The notes beneath the pieces were generated by a model. That model did not search any database and was not told the DNA's origin. It worked only from the letters and a program-made list of their open reading frames with translations. A program made the position numbers and the translations under genes. 45,308 nt of DNA from Dehalococcoidia bacterium. GTDB lineage: Bacteria; Chloroflexota; Dehalococcoidia; Lucifugimonadales; Lucifugimonadaceae. This document shows, in pieces, positions 34,701 to 43,312 of this stretch. The stretch is taken from the NCBI GenBank assembly GCA_028281895.1, contig JANQIZ010000238.1, forward strand, positions 1-45,308, read 5' to 3'. How positions within the stretch are numbered: position 1 is the first letter of the stretch; each line of letters opens with the position of its first letter.

Positions 34701-35256
34701 TACCGCCGCGGTGGCTCATCGTTCCCGGAATATCCACTGTCGGCTCGAGCGCGTATCCTGCAGCCGTCCATTCCCGCATGAGCTGGGCGATATCGAACCT
34801 GTCCCCGACTGCGACGTCGCGAGTCGCAGCATCGTACTCTGATGCAAGTGGAGTTCGGTACGAGACAGCGGTCGATGAGGCAACTACAAGCGGCGCTCTG
34901 CCCTTGCCGTTCCAGTTGCGGAGAGCGGAAAGCACGCGCAGTCGTTGGTGAGTGGCGCCAAGGTCTGGCACGTATCGCTCGAAAGGGATGCTGTCCGCTT
35001 CCGGGAATTGCAGAACAGGCGCTGCTTCTCCGCACCAGATCGATAACTGGTCTGAGATCTTTCGAGCGGTGTCGGGAGAGTGTGTGATGACGAAGACCGG
35101 TGCGCCGTACTCGTTCCATAGAGCGGCAATCGAGTACGCAGTGGCCGCATCCGGGGCGATGACCTCCCGGTCTAGCACGGGGCTATGAGCCTGCGCGATA
35201 AGCTCCTCAAACTCGAGCGTAGAGGTCAACGCAGGAAAGAGGCCGGCCAGGGTCAT
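31708..35256 (-). CDS. mfd: Transcription-repair coupling factor Mfd
   Basis: This 1182-residue translocase removes stalled RNA polymerase at DNA lesions and recruits UvrA. The usual order is present: an N-terminal UvrB-like module (FPEADSIPFERYVPD), the RNA polymerase interaction region (LQPDSYVVHIEHGIAKFKGTQV), the RecG-like helicase core with Walker A GDVGYGKT at 645-652 and DEEH at 746-749, the QLRGRIGR motif VI, and the C-terminal TRCF/D7 domain (LDYS-like region near the end). Length is normal. It diverges from proB; the shared region holds a CIRCE-like element 118 bases from the mfd start. Confidence 0.97.
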   Translation of the reverse strand: MTLAGLFPALTSTLEFEELIAQAHSPVLDREVIAPDAATAYSIAALWNEYGAPVFVITHSPDTARKISDQLSIWCGEAAPVLQFPEADSIPFERYVPDLGATHQRLRVLSALRNWNGKGRAPLVVASSTAVSYRTPLASEYDAATRDVAVGDRFDIAQLMREWTAAGYALEPTVDIPGTMSHRGGIVDIFPISSDLPVRIEFFDDEVDSIREFEVESQRSSTNLKSVHVPPASDILPAYADHEAVKASINRVDFDTAVGESRDRIPAELGRVTEGERLDELGFYAGFFNRGSVFDFLPADSLVITVRPGEIRDSAETAGRRLSELRGNKERRGEVPRGFPQPHIEFGLLSDALNRPARKISLTPWGVDSELPGGALRLPIEPSPLTTGGLENAIELVTDRHESSLRTALLSNHASRIVEFAKSTGLKLKTRDAIKKWLEPGDVSLVQGTLRQGFTVLARDRRTLAVITDAEIFGVAKERRKVRRRPVRKGPALEQLQPDSYVVHIEHGIAKFKGTQVMGDKGQEYLVLEYAEEDKLYVPTEQLDRIQLYHGPSDSAPRLTRLGTQEWSRARARARRATEQLAGELIALYAARELTEGFETGTDTPWQDSLEASFPFEETPDQLSTLAQVKKDLEASHPMDRLVCGDVGYGKTEIALRAAFKVVQSGRQVAILVPTTVLAQQHFETFTERLQPFPASVELLSRFRSDAEQKAVVAGLAAGSVDIVIGTHRLLQRDVRFKNIGLVIIDEEHKFGVTHKERLKQFRTQIDVMSLSATPIPRTLQMSLAGIRDMSTIETPPEERLPIKTYVTEESDELVREAILREVDRGGQVFFLHNRVKDIDLVAAKLMKLVPEARFDIGHGQMAEDDLEQVMGAFEKHKFDVLVCTTIIESGIDLPNANTLIVDRADTFGLSQLYQLRGRIGRGANRAYAYLMIPHGKALTETADARLNTILAATELGAGFQIALRDLEIRGMGNILGGEQSGHIAAIGFDLYSKLLADTVADLKSGKKPADGTDSTPLIEFSTVRIDLGMDARIPDSYVEDLAQRLSVYQRLARMHEVSAVEDLRDEMRDRFGPVPRNVDLLLAAEKMRILAEQAGVDSVSITEERATLNLKEPTGGARSALQKWLGRGVVVGHMQIRAEIDREDPDWVEELTALFEQILMFRERLIEMAQAAAQQAVGAGD

Positions 35257-35373
35257 CTATGTCTCCGTAATTCTGTTCCTGATGGACGCAACGCGCGCAA
35301 ACAGGCGTCCTGCAACTGCGGCAGGCGCCCATCAAGAACTCGATTCGGCGTGTTTCGCCGACGTATTCTTAGC

Positions 35374-35400
35374 TTAGCACTCAGGAATTCTGAGTGCTCC
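35374..35400. promoter_or_regulatory. CIRCE-like operator (HrcA site) between mfd and proB
   Basis: TTAGCACTC (35374-35382), nine bases, then GAGTGCTCC (35392-35400). The CIRCE consensus is TTAGCACTC-N9-GAGTGCTAA, so 16 of 18 conserved positions match, including the exact 9-base spacing. The inner dyad is AGCACTCAG/CTGAGTGCT, 9 perfect base pairs. HrcA normally represses groES-groEL and dnaK. The site is 118 bases from the mfd start and about 82 from the proB start. I see no clear promoter hexamers overlapping it. Confidence 0.7.
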
Positions 35401-35482
35401 AGTGGCACTGTTGTGTTAAAACCGCCACAGGGCTTGTCGCAGTTTGAGGCCAGTTCAGACCGAGTTCAGCAGGGACCAGGCA

Positions 35483-36676
35483 TTGACGGACGATTCATCG
35501 ACATCGGGCGAACAGCTTGCGACGCAGCGCGATATCAAGCGAATAGTCGTCAAGCTCGGCACAAATCTGATCACAGGCAAGCCAGGGTCAGATGGACGGC
35601 GTCGAGGAATCGACGAAGCGTCTCTCGACATGCTTGTTTCGCAGATGGCTGCACTGCACGCGCAGAGCAAACAGGTGATCGTAGTCACCTCGGGAGCGGT
35701 AGGCGCAGGGCGTGATGTGCTTGCAAGCGGCTCTGGCGCAGCGCGGACTCAGCAGAGGACAGTCGCACACAGGCAGATGCTTGCCTCGCTGGGCCAGATC
35801 AGGCTGATGCTCGCCTACGAGCGGCTATTCGGTCAGCACGATATTCGTATCGCGCAGGCACTGATCTCACGAGAAGACCTGACACAACGACAGCGATACC
35901 TCAACGTCAGGGACACACTTGAGGCGATACTCGAAGTCAACGCCGTGCCGATAGTCAACGAGAACGATGTGGTTGCGGTCGAAGAGCTGGCTGGCGTGAT
36001 CTATGGAGACAATGACCGCCTTTCCGCAATGGTTGCGAACGACCTCGAAGCGGACCTTCTGATTCTGCTGGGTGAAGTCGAGGGCCTGTACGAAGAAGAC
36101 CCACATGTGAATCCTTCGGCCGGGATCATCCCGGAGGTTCCTGCGATCACTTCTGCGATCAGGTCTATTGCCCGCGGGCCGCACGATGGGCGCGGCTCAG
36201 GTGGCATGGCGAGCAAGCTGGAGGCTGCTGAACTGGCAACCTCCTCTGGAACGCCGATGATCATCGCTTCCGGCCGTACTCCGGACGTTCTCACACGCGT
36301 CTGTGCCGGAGAATCGATAGGCACCAGGTTCCCTGCGGCTATCTCAAGGGTCGAGGCCAAGAAGCGATGGCTCATGACCGGAATCACCGATTCTCATGGC
36401 GCTGTCCAGGTGGACGCGGGCGCAGTCAAAGCTCTCCAGGACGGGGGCAGAAGCCTGCTCGCCGCCGGCATATCGCGTGTTATTGGGAGGTTTGAGCGCG
36501 GTGATATCGTCAAGATTGAGGATGAGTCAGGCGCGCTCATAGCCTGTGGGCTCTCAACCTATTCGTCAGATGATGTCGATAAGATTAAGGGCAGGAAGTC
36601 AGGCGAGATGCAGGAGCTTCTCGGCTACTACTACGGCATGGAAGTGGTGCACAGGAACAACATGGCGGTGATCTAG
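35483..36676 (+). CDS. proB: Glutamate 5-kinase
   Basis: This protein (397 residues from TTG 35483) catalyses the first step of proline synthesis. It has an amino-acid-kinase domain (IKRIVVKLGTNLITG, VTSGAVGAG, REDLTQRQRYLNVRDTLEAIL, VPIVNENDVVA, GDNDRLSAMVANDLEADLLILL) and a C-terminal PUA domain (DAGAVKALQDGGRSLLAAGIS ... GRFERGDIV). The start is uncertain. TTG 35483 is preceded by AGGGACC, and TTG 35444 gives 410 residues. No ATG fits. It is followed by proA after 26 bases. Confidence 0.93.
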   Translation: MTDDSSTSGEQLATQRDIKRIVVKLGTNLITGKPGSDGRRRGIDEASLDMLVSQMAALHAQSKQVIVVTSGAVGAGRDVLASGSGAARTQQRTVAHRQMLASLGQIRLMLAYERLFGQHDIRIAQALISREDLTQRQRYLNVRDTLEAILEVNAVPIVNENDVVAVEELAGVIYGDNDRLSAMVANDLEADLLILLGEVEGLYEEDPHVNPSAGIIPEVPAITSAIRSIARGPHDGRGSGGMASKLEAAELATSSGTPMIIASGRTPDVLTRVCAGESIGTRFPAAISRVEAKKRWLMTGITDSHGAVQVDAGAVKALQDGGRSLLAAGISRVIGRFERGDIVKIEDESGALIACGLSTYSSDDVDKIKGRKSGEMQELLGYYYGMEVVHRNNMAVI

Positions 36677-36702
36677 CCGCCTGCCGATACTGAGCGATCA
36701 AT

Positions 36703-37980
36703 ATGACAGCGACCTTAGTTGACCTGAAGCAGATGGGCGCAGCGGCGAAATCGGCCGCCCGGAAGCTGGCCGCCAGTGATTCATCCGTGCGCAACGCAGC
36801 GCTCGAAGCGATCGCCGATGGTCTCGTAGCGAACGAAGACCGAATACTCGCAGCGAACCAGAAGGACATCGCTGAATCGAGGGCTGTGGGACTCGATGAG
36901 CATGTCATCGACCGCATGGTGCTCAATCATGACCGTGTCGTCGCTATGGCCGATGCCTGCCGAGAGATCGCTGCGCTGCCAGATCCGATCGGGAACGTTC
37001 TCGAAGAGCGGACGATGCAGAACGGTCTGGACATCAAGCGAGTTTCGGTTCCCATCGGCGTCATCGGCGTGATCTTTGAGAGCAGGCCCAACGTCACGAT
37101 CGACATCACTGCCCTGTGCCTGAAGTCCGGCAATGGCGCGATCTTGAGAGGCGGAAAAGAGGCTCTTGGCGCGAATCTTGTGCTTGCCGAGATCGCCCGA
37201 GATGCGATCACAAGCGTCGGCCTGCCAACTGACTGTGTGCAGTTCATATCCACGACCGACCGCTCAATCGTGAACGAGATGCTGCAGCTGGATCGCTACA
37301 TCGATCTCATCATCCCGCGTGGAGGCGCTGAGCTGGTGCGCTTTGTTGGCGAGACGGCGAAGATGCCGGCGATCACAGGCGGAGTGGGCGTGTGCCACAC
37401 GTACGTGGATGAAGCCGCGGATGTCGATAAGGCAGTGAAGATCGTCACCAACGCGAAGACTCAGCGTCCCACTGTCTGCAACGCCATGGACACGGTGCTG
37501 GTCCACTCGTCGATAGCTGGAGACTTCCTGCCCGCTCTGGCAAGAGCAAAGGGCATGTCAGACGTTGAATTGCGAGTGGACGGACGAGCGCTTGATCTGC
37601 TGGGTCAGATAGCGGAAGGCGCTCGCGTAGTTCCTGCACGGGACGATGACTTCGGAACGGAGTTCCTGTCTCTGATCGCCTCAGTCAAGGTTGTTGATTC
37701 GATGGACGAAGCTATGGATCACATGACCGAGTTTGGCTCCGCTCACTCGGAGGCGATTGTCACTGAAGACGCCAGAACCGCTGAACGGTTCCTGAACGAG
37801 GTCGACGCGGCAGCTGTGTTCCGAAACGCTTCGACCTACTTCAATGACGGCGGCCAGTTCGGTCTCGGTGCTGAGGTAGCGGTGAGCACCAGCAAGCTCC
37901 ACGCTCGAGGCCCGATGGGCCTGCGCGAGATCACGACCTACAAGTGGGTTGTTCGTGGTGATGGCCAGGTGCGAACGTAG
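36703..37980 (+). CDS. proA: Gamma-glutamyl phosphate reductase
   Basis: This 425-residue aldehyde-dehydrogenase-fold enzyme reduces gamma-glutamyl phosphate to glutamate semialdehyde with NADPH. It shows VPIGVIGVIFESRPNVTID, CLKSGNGAILRGGKEA, DLIIPRGGAELVRFV, the catalytic Cys in NAKTQRPTVCNAMDTVLVH, and the C-terminal GPMGLREITTYKWVVRGDGQVR. Length is normal. It closes the proB-proA unit. A bidirectional terminator lies between it and the convergent gap gene. Confidence 0.97.
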   Translation: MTATLVDLKQMGAAAKSAARKLAASDSSVRNAALEAIADGLVANEDRILAANQKDIAESRAVGLDEHVIDRMVLNHDRVVAMADACREIAALPDPIGNVLEERTMQNGLDIKRVSVPIGVIGVIFESRPNVTIDITALCLKSGNGAILRGGKEALGANLVLAEIARDAITSVGLPTDCVQFISTTDRSIVNEMLQLDRYIDLIIPRGGAELVRFVGETAKMPAITGGVGVCHTYVDEAADVDKAVKIVTNAKTQRPTVCNAMDTVLVHSSIAGDFLPALARAKGMSDVELRVDGRALDLLGQIAEGARVVPARDDDFGTEFLSLIASVKVVDSMDEAMDHMTEFGSAHSEAIVTEDARTAERFLNEVDAAAVFRNASTYFNDGGQFGLGAEVAVSTSKLHARGPMGLREITTYKWVVRGDGQVRT

Positions 37981-38053
37981 TCCGGTCGCCGCATAGCATT
38001 GGCTTGAACCCAACTGGCGATCATCTGCTTCAGGGCTTTTCTGTACATGACGC

Positions 38054-38085
38054 GAACAGACGGCCGAACTAGCAGCCGCCTGTTC
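38054..38085. terminator. Bidirectional terminator between proA and gap
   Basis: GAACAG-A-CGGC (38054-38064) pairs with GCCG-C-CTGTTC (38075-38085), a 10-bp stem with one mismatch, 10-base loop and TTCGTTT on the plus side. It sits in the 125-base gap between the convergent proA and gap genes, so it can serve both. The flanking bases on the minus side are less T-rich. Confidence 0.55.
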
Positions 38086-38105
38086 TTCGTTTCGAGCGAC
38101 TACAG

Positions 38106-39122
38106 CTAGATGCCTTTATCCACCATGAACCTGGCGAGGTCGGCTGTGCGGCTTGAGTAGCCCCATTCGTTGTCGTACCAGCCAACGACCTTGACGAAAC
38201 CGTCGCCAACCGCGGCCGTAGACAGCGCATCGATCGTACACGAGTTCGGGTTGCCGATGTAATCGACTGACACCAGCGGCTCTTCTGATACGCCCAGAAC
38301 GCCCTTCAGGCCGTTGGCAGCGGCTGTCTTGAACGCCTCGTTGATCTCTCCAGCAGATGCGTTGCTAGTGAGCTTGCAGGTCAGGTCAGTCACCGAGCCG
38401 GTGATCACTGGAACCCTGTACGCCATACCGTCGATGCGGCCTTTCAGGTCAGGAATCACCTGCGTGACCGCGCGTGCGGCTCCTGTCGATGTGGGGATGA
38501 TGCTGTTGGCAGCAGCCCTTGCTCGGCGGAGATCGCTGTGGACCTGGTCGAGAATCTTCTGGTCGTTGGTATAGGCATGGATCGTTGACATCAATGCGCT
38601 CTCGATGCCGAACTCATCGTGGAGAACCTTGGCCATCGGTGCTACGCAGTTCGTAGTGCAAGACGCGTTCGAGATGACCCGGTGCTGTGACGGATCGTAG
38701 TCATCCTCGTTGACACCAAGAACGACCGTGACGTCCTCATTCTTGGCAGGGGCTGAGATGATCACCTTCTTGGCTCCGCCGTTGAGGTGGCCGGCGGCCT
38801 TCGTGGCATCGGTGAAGATACCGGTCGACTCGACAACCAGTTCCACACCAGCATCGCCCCATGGCAGGCTGCCAGGGTCTCGTTCTCCGAACACCTTGAT
38901 GGTTCGTCCGTCGATTACGAGATCATCGCCACTCGTCTCAACCGTGCCGCCGTATACGCCATACGTCGAGTCGTACTTGAACAGGTGAGCGTTTGTCTCA
39001 GCGTCACCGAGATCGTTGATCGCAACAACCTCAAGCATGTCAGGATGACGCTCGGAGATAGTGCGGAATACCTGTCTGCCGATGCGGCCGAAGCCGTTGA
39101 TGCCAACCTTTACCTTCGCCAT
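38106..39122 (-). CDS. gap: Glyceraldehyde-3-phosphate dehydrogenase, type I
   Basis: This 338-residue NAD-dependent glycolytic enzyme has the Rossmann start [16 protein letters not shown], the active-site [13 protein letters not shown] with catalytic Cys at about 155, the His of the site within [13 protein letters not shown], and [11 protein letters not shown] near the end. It is the last gene of a rph-eno-gap run on the minus strand, 48 bases after eno. Cofactor preference is not decided here. Confidence 0.97.
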   Translation of the reverse strand: MAKVKVGINGFGRIGRQVFRTISERHPDMLEVVAINDLGDAETNAHLFKYDSTYGVYGGTVETSGDDLVIDGRTIKVFGERDPGSLPWGDAGVELVVESTGIFTDATKAAGHLNGGAKKVIISAPAKNEDVTVVLGVNEDDYDPSQHRVISNASCTTNCVAPMAKVLHDEFGIESALMSTIHAYTNDQKILDQVHSDLRRARAAANSIIPTSTGAARAVTQVIPDLKGRIDGMAYRVPVITGSVTDLTCKLTSNASAGEINEAFKTAAANGLKGVLGVSEEPLVSVDYIGNPNSCTIDALSTAAVGDGFVKVVGWYDNEWGYSSRTADLARFMVDKGI

Positions 39123-39170
39123 GTGGTTCCCCCTTGCTGGCGGCGCATGTGCTGCGCCGCACTCTCAGTT

Positions 39171-40529
39171 CTATTGGTTCGTGAGAACGCTCTTGCCTGC
39201 ATATACGGCGTCTGCGCCGAGCGATTCCTCGATGCGCAAAAGCCTGTTGTACTTGGCCACCCGCTCGCTTCGGGCCGGCGCGCCGGTCTTGATCTGTCCA
39301 GAGCACGTGCCAACAGCCAGATCAGCGATCGTTGTGTCCTCGGTCTCTCCTGAGCGGTGACTGACGACTACGCCGAATCCCGCATCCTGAGCGATTTTGA
39401 TCGTCTCGAGTGTTTCGGACACTGTGCCGACCTGGTTCAGCTTGATCAGGATCGCGTTACCAGCGTTCTCGTCGATGCCGCGCTCGAGGTACTTTTTCTG
39501 TGTGACGAACAGGTCGTCTCCAACGATCTGGGTTCTGTCACCGATTCGTCCAGTGAAGGATGACCAGCCTTCCCAGTCGTCTTCCGACAGGCCGTCCTCG
39601 ATTGAGTAGATAGGGAAGTCGGTGCAGAGACTCTCGTATTCGGCGATCATCCGCTCGGAATCGAAGCGGTTGCCTTCTCTCTTCAGGTTGTATCGGCCCT
39701 CGCCTGGCGCTCCCGAGAGGTTCTTATAGAACTCGGATGCCGCGGGATCGAGTGCGATGTAGACCTGGTCGCCAGGGACATATCCGGCTTCTTCAATGGC
39801 CAGAGTCACAAATCCAAGGGCCTGCCGGTTGGTCAATCCGTGCGGCGCGAACCCACCCTCGAAGCCAACGTTGGTTGAGAGGCCTTGCTCTTCAAGCATC
39901 TTGCCGAGCATGTGGTAGATCTCTGAACCGGCCTGGAGCGCCTCTGAGAAGGTGTCCATGCCTAGCGGAGCGACCATGAACTCCTGGAAGTCTGTAGATC
40001 CGGCTGCGTGAGCTCCGCCGTTGAGGATGTTCAGCATCGGCACGGGCAGAACATTGGGCGAATCGTTGCCGATCAGGCGGGCGACCTTGTGGAACACGTC
40101 CTCCCTGTGTCCCTCGCCGTCTGTGACACCGAATGCCGAAGCTCGCAGGGCGGCCAGCGAGACTGCCAGCAGCGCGTTTGCGCCAAGGCTGCTCTTGTCT
40201 TCGGTGCCATCAAGATCGATCATGCGCTGATCGATAGAACGCTGATCTTCTACGTCCATTCCGATGACGGCATCTCTCAGAGGACCATTGACGTGGGAGA
40301 CAGCCTTCAGAACGCCTTTGCCGCCGTAGCGGTTTCGATTGCGGAACGAGTCTCCCTCAGGAAGATTTCCGTCGCGAAGCTCCAGCGCCTCACGCTGACC
40401 TGTGCTTGCGCCGGATGGCACAGCTGAAAGGCCAACTTCACGGTTCTCGAGAGTCACCAGGGCGTAAACCGTTGGGTTGCCCCTGGAGTCGAGAATCTCT
40501 TTGCCGCGGACATCAATGATCTTGGTCAT
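39171..40529 (-). CDS. eno: Enolase
   Basis: This 452-residue enzyme converts 2-phosphoglycerate to phosphoenolpyruvate. It has KIIDVRGKEILDSRGNPTV at the start and VPSGASTGQREALELRDG as the flexible loop. The metal and acid/base residues lie in ILNGGAHA, FEGGFAPHG, IYSIEDGL, IVGDDLFVT, ILIKLNQVGT and SHRSGETEDT. Start ATG 40529 has GGAG 7 bases upstream; the open frame back to 40625 adds a segment foreign to enolase. It is longer than the common 425-435 residues, through small insertions and a longer C-terminus. Confidence 0.97.
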   Translation of the reverse strand: MTKIIDVRGKEILDSRGNPTVYALVTLENREVGLSAVPSGASTGQREALELRDGNLPEGDSFRNRNRYGGKGVLKAVSHVNGPLRDAVIGMDVEDQRSIDQRMIDLDGTEDKSSLGANALLAVSLAALRASAFGVTDGEGHREDVFHKVARLIGNDSPNVLPVPMLNILNGGAHAAGSTDFQEFMVAPLGMDTFSEALQAGSEIYHMLGKMLEEQGLSTNVGFEGGFAPHGLTNRQALGFVTLAIEEAGYVPGDQVYIALDPAASEFYKNLSGAPGEGRYNLKREGNRFDSERMIAEYESLCTDFPIYSIEDGLSEDDWEGWSSFTGRIGDRTQIVGDDLFVTQKKYLERGIDENAGNAILIKLNQVGTVSETLETIKIAQDAGFGVVVSHRSGETEDTTIADLAVGTCSGQIKTGAPARSERVAKYNRLLRIEESLGADAVYAGKSVLTNQ

Positions 40530-40679
40530 ATGGACTCCGAACCTGGACGTGGCGCTGCTGCAGATTTCGTTGGTCTGAAAGGACCTGCTGGAGGCCAGCG
40601 CCGATTCATCCTCGTGCACGATCAAATCGATCGACTCAAGGATACTCCCTGGCTGTTAGCGAATTTTGATATTGATCGG

Positions 40680-41417
40680 TCAGGATCGCAAAGAGCGGAT
40701 TGCTCGATCCTGCTCGACAGAAAGCTGGTCGATGCCGATTTTCGCGAGTTTGAGCATAGCGTTCATATCTTCAGTCGAGTACGGCTGGCCTTCCGCCGTT
40801 CCCTGTACTTCAACGAATGCCCCGGCTCCGTTCATCACGATATTCATATCAACGTCTGCCTGAGAATCTTCTTCATAGGCGAGATCGAGCATTGGCGTGT
40901 CGTTTACGATGCCGACACTCACAGCGGCGATGCCGCCCGACAGTGGCTCTTTCTCTATGCGGCCATTCGCTCTCAGCCATTCGATGGCGCCTGAAAGGGC
41001 GACGTAAGCTCCAGTGATTGCCGCTGTTCTTGTGCCGCCGTCTGCCCGCAGGACATCGCAGTCGATGAGTATGGAGTTCTCTCCCAGCACGTCTAGATCT
41101 ACCCCTGCGCGCAGTGACCGGCCTATAAGGCGCTGGATCTCCTGTGTCCTGCCTCCAAGCTTGCCGCCTCTATCACGCCGCACTCGCTCCGTTGTTGCGC
41201 GCGGCAGCATCGAGTATTCCGCTGTGACCCAGCCTCTGCCTTTTCCGGCCATCCATCGTGGAACACTTGACTCCACTGAGGCTGTGCAGATCACATGAGT
41301 GTTGCCGGTCTTGATGAGTGCTGACCCCTCGGCATAGGGCATGAATCCGGGCGTTATCTCCACCGGCCTCATCTCATCGTTCGCCCTGCCGTCGACGCGT
41401 GGCGTTTCCTGATTCAA
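40680..41417 (-). CDS. rph: Ribonuclease PH
   Basis: This 245-residue phosphorolytic 3'-5' exoribonuclease trims tRNA 3' ends. Markers are [78 protein letters not shown] (phosphate-binding Arg), [23 protein letters not shown] and the C-terminal GTAEGQPYS. Length and architecture are normal. It is first in the run with eno, whose start is 150 bases away, and diverges from the panE-like gene across about 220 bases in which I see nothing distinctive. Confidence 0.96.
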   Translation of the reverse strand: MNQETPRVDGRANDEMRPVEITPGFMPYAEGSALIKTGNTHVICTASVESSVPRWMAGKGRGWVTAEYSMLPRATTERVRRDRGGKLGGRTQEIQRLIGRSLRAGVDLDVLGENSILIDCDVLRADGGTRTAAITGAYVALSGAIEWLRANGRIEKEPLSGGIAAVSVGIVNDTPMLDLAYEEDSQADVDMNIVMNGAGAFVEVQGTAEGQPYSTEDMNAMLKLAKIGIDQLSVEQDRAIRSLRS

Positions 41418-41635
41418 ATTCGCTACTTCTCCGGTCCTCTAGGGATGACAGCACTCTGCTGCATGTCAGCGAGTCCACCGCTGTACCTGTACTTCATCAT
41501 CGACTGTGGAGCACCAGATGGTATCGTAGGCGACTGGCTCGTTGGCAGTGTGCTCAGGGGTTCAACACCGACTGAAATCCACCGGCCGCGTGAGTCCGCT
41601 TACTCGACACTGTAGTTGGACCTGGAGTTTCTGAA

Positions 41636-42550
41636 TTGAAGATCGCTGTTATGGGCGCGGGAGCCGTGGGTGGCTATTTTGGCGGTGTGCTTGCCAACCA
41701 GGGCGAAGATGTGACATTGATTGCCCGCGGAGATCATCGCGATGCGATAGCGAACAATGGTCTCAGGGTTGATAGTCACTGGGGCAATTTCAATGTCAGC
41801 GTTCCGGTCACCAACGATCCCGGCGAGGTAGGTGCCGTTGATCTCGTTCTCCATTGCGTCAAGCTTTACTCGAATGAGGACGCGCTGAAACTGATCGAGC
41901 CGATGGTCGGCCCTTCAACCAATATCTTGACGATCCAGAACGGTGTGACGAGTGGCGAGACGATTGCCGGGGTGTATGGCTGGGATCGTGTGCTTCAAGG
42001 TGCGACGTATATCGAAGCGGCTTTGATGGGACCGGGCCACATTGAGCAGTCTGGTTCGACCGCCCGGATCGAGTTTGGCGAAAACGATGGCTCTGTCACG
42101 GATCGGGTGGAGCGAATCAGATCGCTGCTGGACAAGCCGGGCATTCAGGTGGAAGCCAGCACAGACATCGTCTCCACACTCTGGACAAAACTGGTGGCTG
42201 TCGGCGCTTTCGGAACAGTGATGACTGCGGCAAGGGCAAGTCTGCCCGAGGTGCTGGCCGGGCCTGAAGGAGAGAGCACGATACGCACGGTGATGGAAGA
42301 GATCGTAGCTGTAGGCAAGTCCGAGGGCGTTGACTTCGAGCCGAACGTTGTAGACGAGAAACTCTCAGGCGGGATCGAAGAAGCCGAGGAGTTCAAGTCT
42401 TCGCTCCAATACGACCTCACGAATGGCAAGCCGCTTGAGCTTGACGACATCCTTGGAGCTGTCGTGCAGAAGGGAAGATCTGCGGGCATCCCGGTGCCAG
42501 CGTCCGCGGCTCTTGTGATGACGCTTGAGAAGTTCAAGCACGGATCTTAG
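41636..42550 (+). CDS. Ketopantoate reductase family protein (ApbA/PanE)
   Basis: The 304-residue protein starts at TTG 41636 (GGAG 8 bases upstream). It has the NADP-binding start KIAVMGAGAVGGYFGGVLANQG and the family's internal TIQNGVTSGETIA. The catalytic Lys is probably in STLWTKLVAVGAFGT, and SSLQYDLTNGKPLELDDILGAVVQKGRSAGIPVP is the characteristic C-terminal block. It may reduce 2-dehydropantoate in CoA synthesis, but many paralogues act on other 2-oxoacids. The RraA-like gene following at 36 bases favours a 2-oxoacid catabolic role, which is inference. Confidence 0.9.
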   Translation: MKIAVMGAGAVGGYFGGVLANQGEDVTLIARGDHRDAIANNGLRVDSHWGNFNVSVPVTNDPGEVGAVDLVLHCVKLYSNEDALKLIEPMVGPSTNILTIQNGVTSGETIAGVYGWDRVLQGATYIEAALMGPGHIEQSGSTARIEFGENDGSVTDRVERIRSLLDKPGIQVEASTDIVSTLWTKLVAVGAFGTVMTAARASLPEVLAGPEGESTIRTVMEEIVAVGKSEGVDFEPNVVDEKLSGGIEEAEEFKSSLQYDLTNGKPLELDDILGAVVQKGRSAGIPVPASAALVMTLEKFKHGS

Positions 42551-42586
42551 AAACCGATCGATCTGTCAACTACCTGGAGAGATAAC

Positions 42587-43312
42587 TTGGGCGATGCTTC
42601 CGAGACTGTGATTTCCGATGACCTGCTGGCGAAGCTGGGTGAACTGCCAACGCAGACACTTATCGATGCGCTGTGGGTTCGTGAGTGGCCGCAGACGATG
42701 ATCCACGGCGCGCGCCCGCTGTTTCCGGGTCAGAAGATGGTCGGACGCGCTGTAACGCTGCGCTTCGTGCATCACCGTCCCGACATCCTTGCCGACAAGC
42801 CTAAGGGCGTGGATTCACCCGAGTACGTGGCGTTTGAGATGTGCGGTCCCAACGAAGTGCTGGTCGCCTCGGCCGTTGGACCATGGGAGTCGATCGGTGG
42901 CGATATCAAGTTTCTCAGGCTCGCACAGCGCAAGGTTGGCGGCCTGGTAGCCGATGGATCGGTCAGGGACACTTCGGTGTTGAAGGACTACGGGTTCCCT
43001 GTGTACTGCCACTCCAGCACGGCCAAGCAGGGTCCGGGCATCATGCAGCCGTGGGGAGTGAACGAGGTGATCTCGTGCGGTGGAGTTCCCGTTCGACCAG
43101 GCGACGCCATCGTCGGTGACGACGACGGTGTAGTGGTTGTTCCTGCCGCCATGGCGGAAACGGTGCTGGAGATTGCCACTGAGCGAGAAGCGATCGAGCA
43201 TGTGGTCAAGACGGAGCTTGAGCGCAACCCCGGACCTCCAGGCAAGTACTATCCGTTCAATGACGCCACTCGCGAACTGTACGAGGAGTACAAGAAGCGG
43301 GGCGAGGCGTAG
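42587..43312 (+). CDS. RraA-like family protein (4-hydroxy-4-methyl-2-oxoglutarate aldolase type)
   Basis: The 241-residue protein starts at TTG 42587 after TGGAGAGATAAC. It has the RraA core: TQTLIDALW, an oxaloacetate-decarboxylase-like fold, VGGLVADGSVRDTSVLKDYGFPVYC (the GxxxDGxxRD metal and substrate motif), and VRPGDAIVGDDDGVVVVP. Members are aldolases or decarboxylases of branched 2-oxoacids, or RNase E regulators; without RNase E context the aldolase-type role is more likely. It sits downstream of the panE-like gene. Confidence 0.9.
   Translation: MGDASETVISDDLLAKLGELPTQTLIDALWVREWPQTMIHGARPLFPGQKMVGRAVTLRFVHHRPDILADKPKGVDSPEYVAFEMCGPNEVLVASAVGPWESIGGDIKFLRLAQRKVGGLVADGSVRDTSVLKDYGFPVYCHSSTAKQGPGIMQPWGVNEVISCGGVPVRPGDAIVGDDDGVVVVPAAMAETVLEIATEREAIEHVVKTELERNPGPPGKYYPFNDATRELYEEYKKRGEA

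Noticed and set aside
35185-35715. 176-codon plus frame across the mfd-proB gap
   Set aside because: It overlaps the mfd start and runs through the CIRCE element into proB in another frame; composition is not protein-like.
40530-40625. N-terminal extension of enolase
   Set aside because: Enolase homology begins at ATG 40529 with a good ribosome site; the extension has no similarity.
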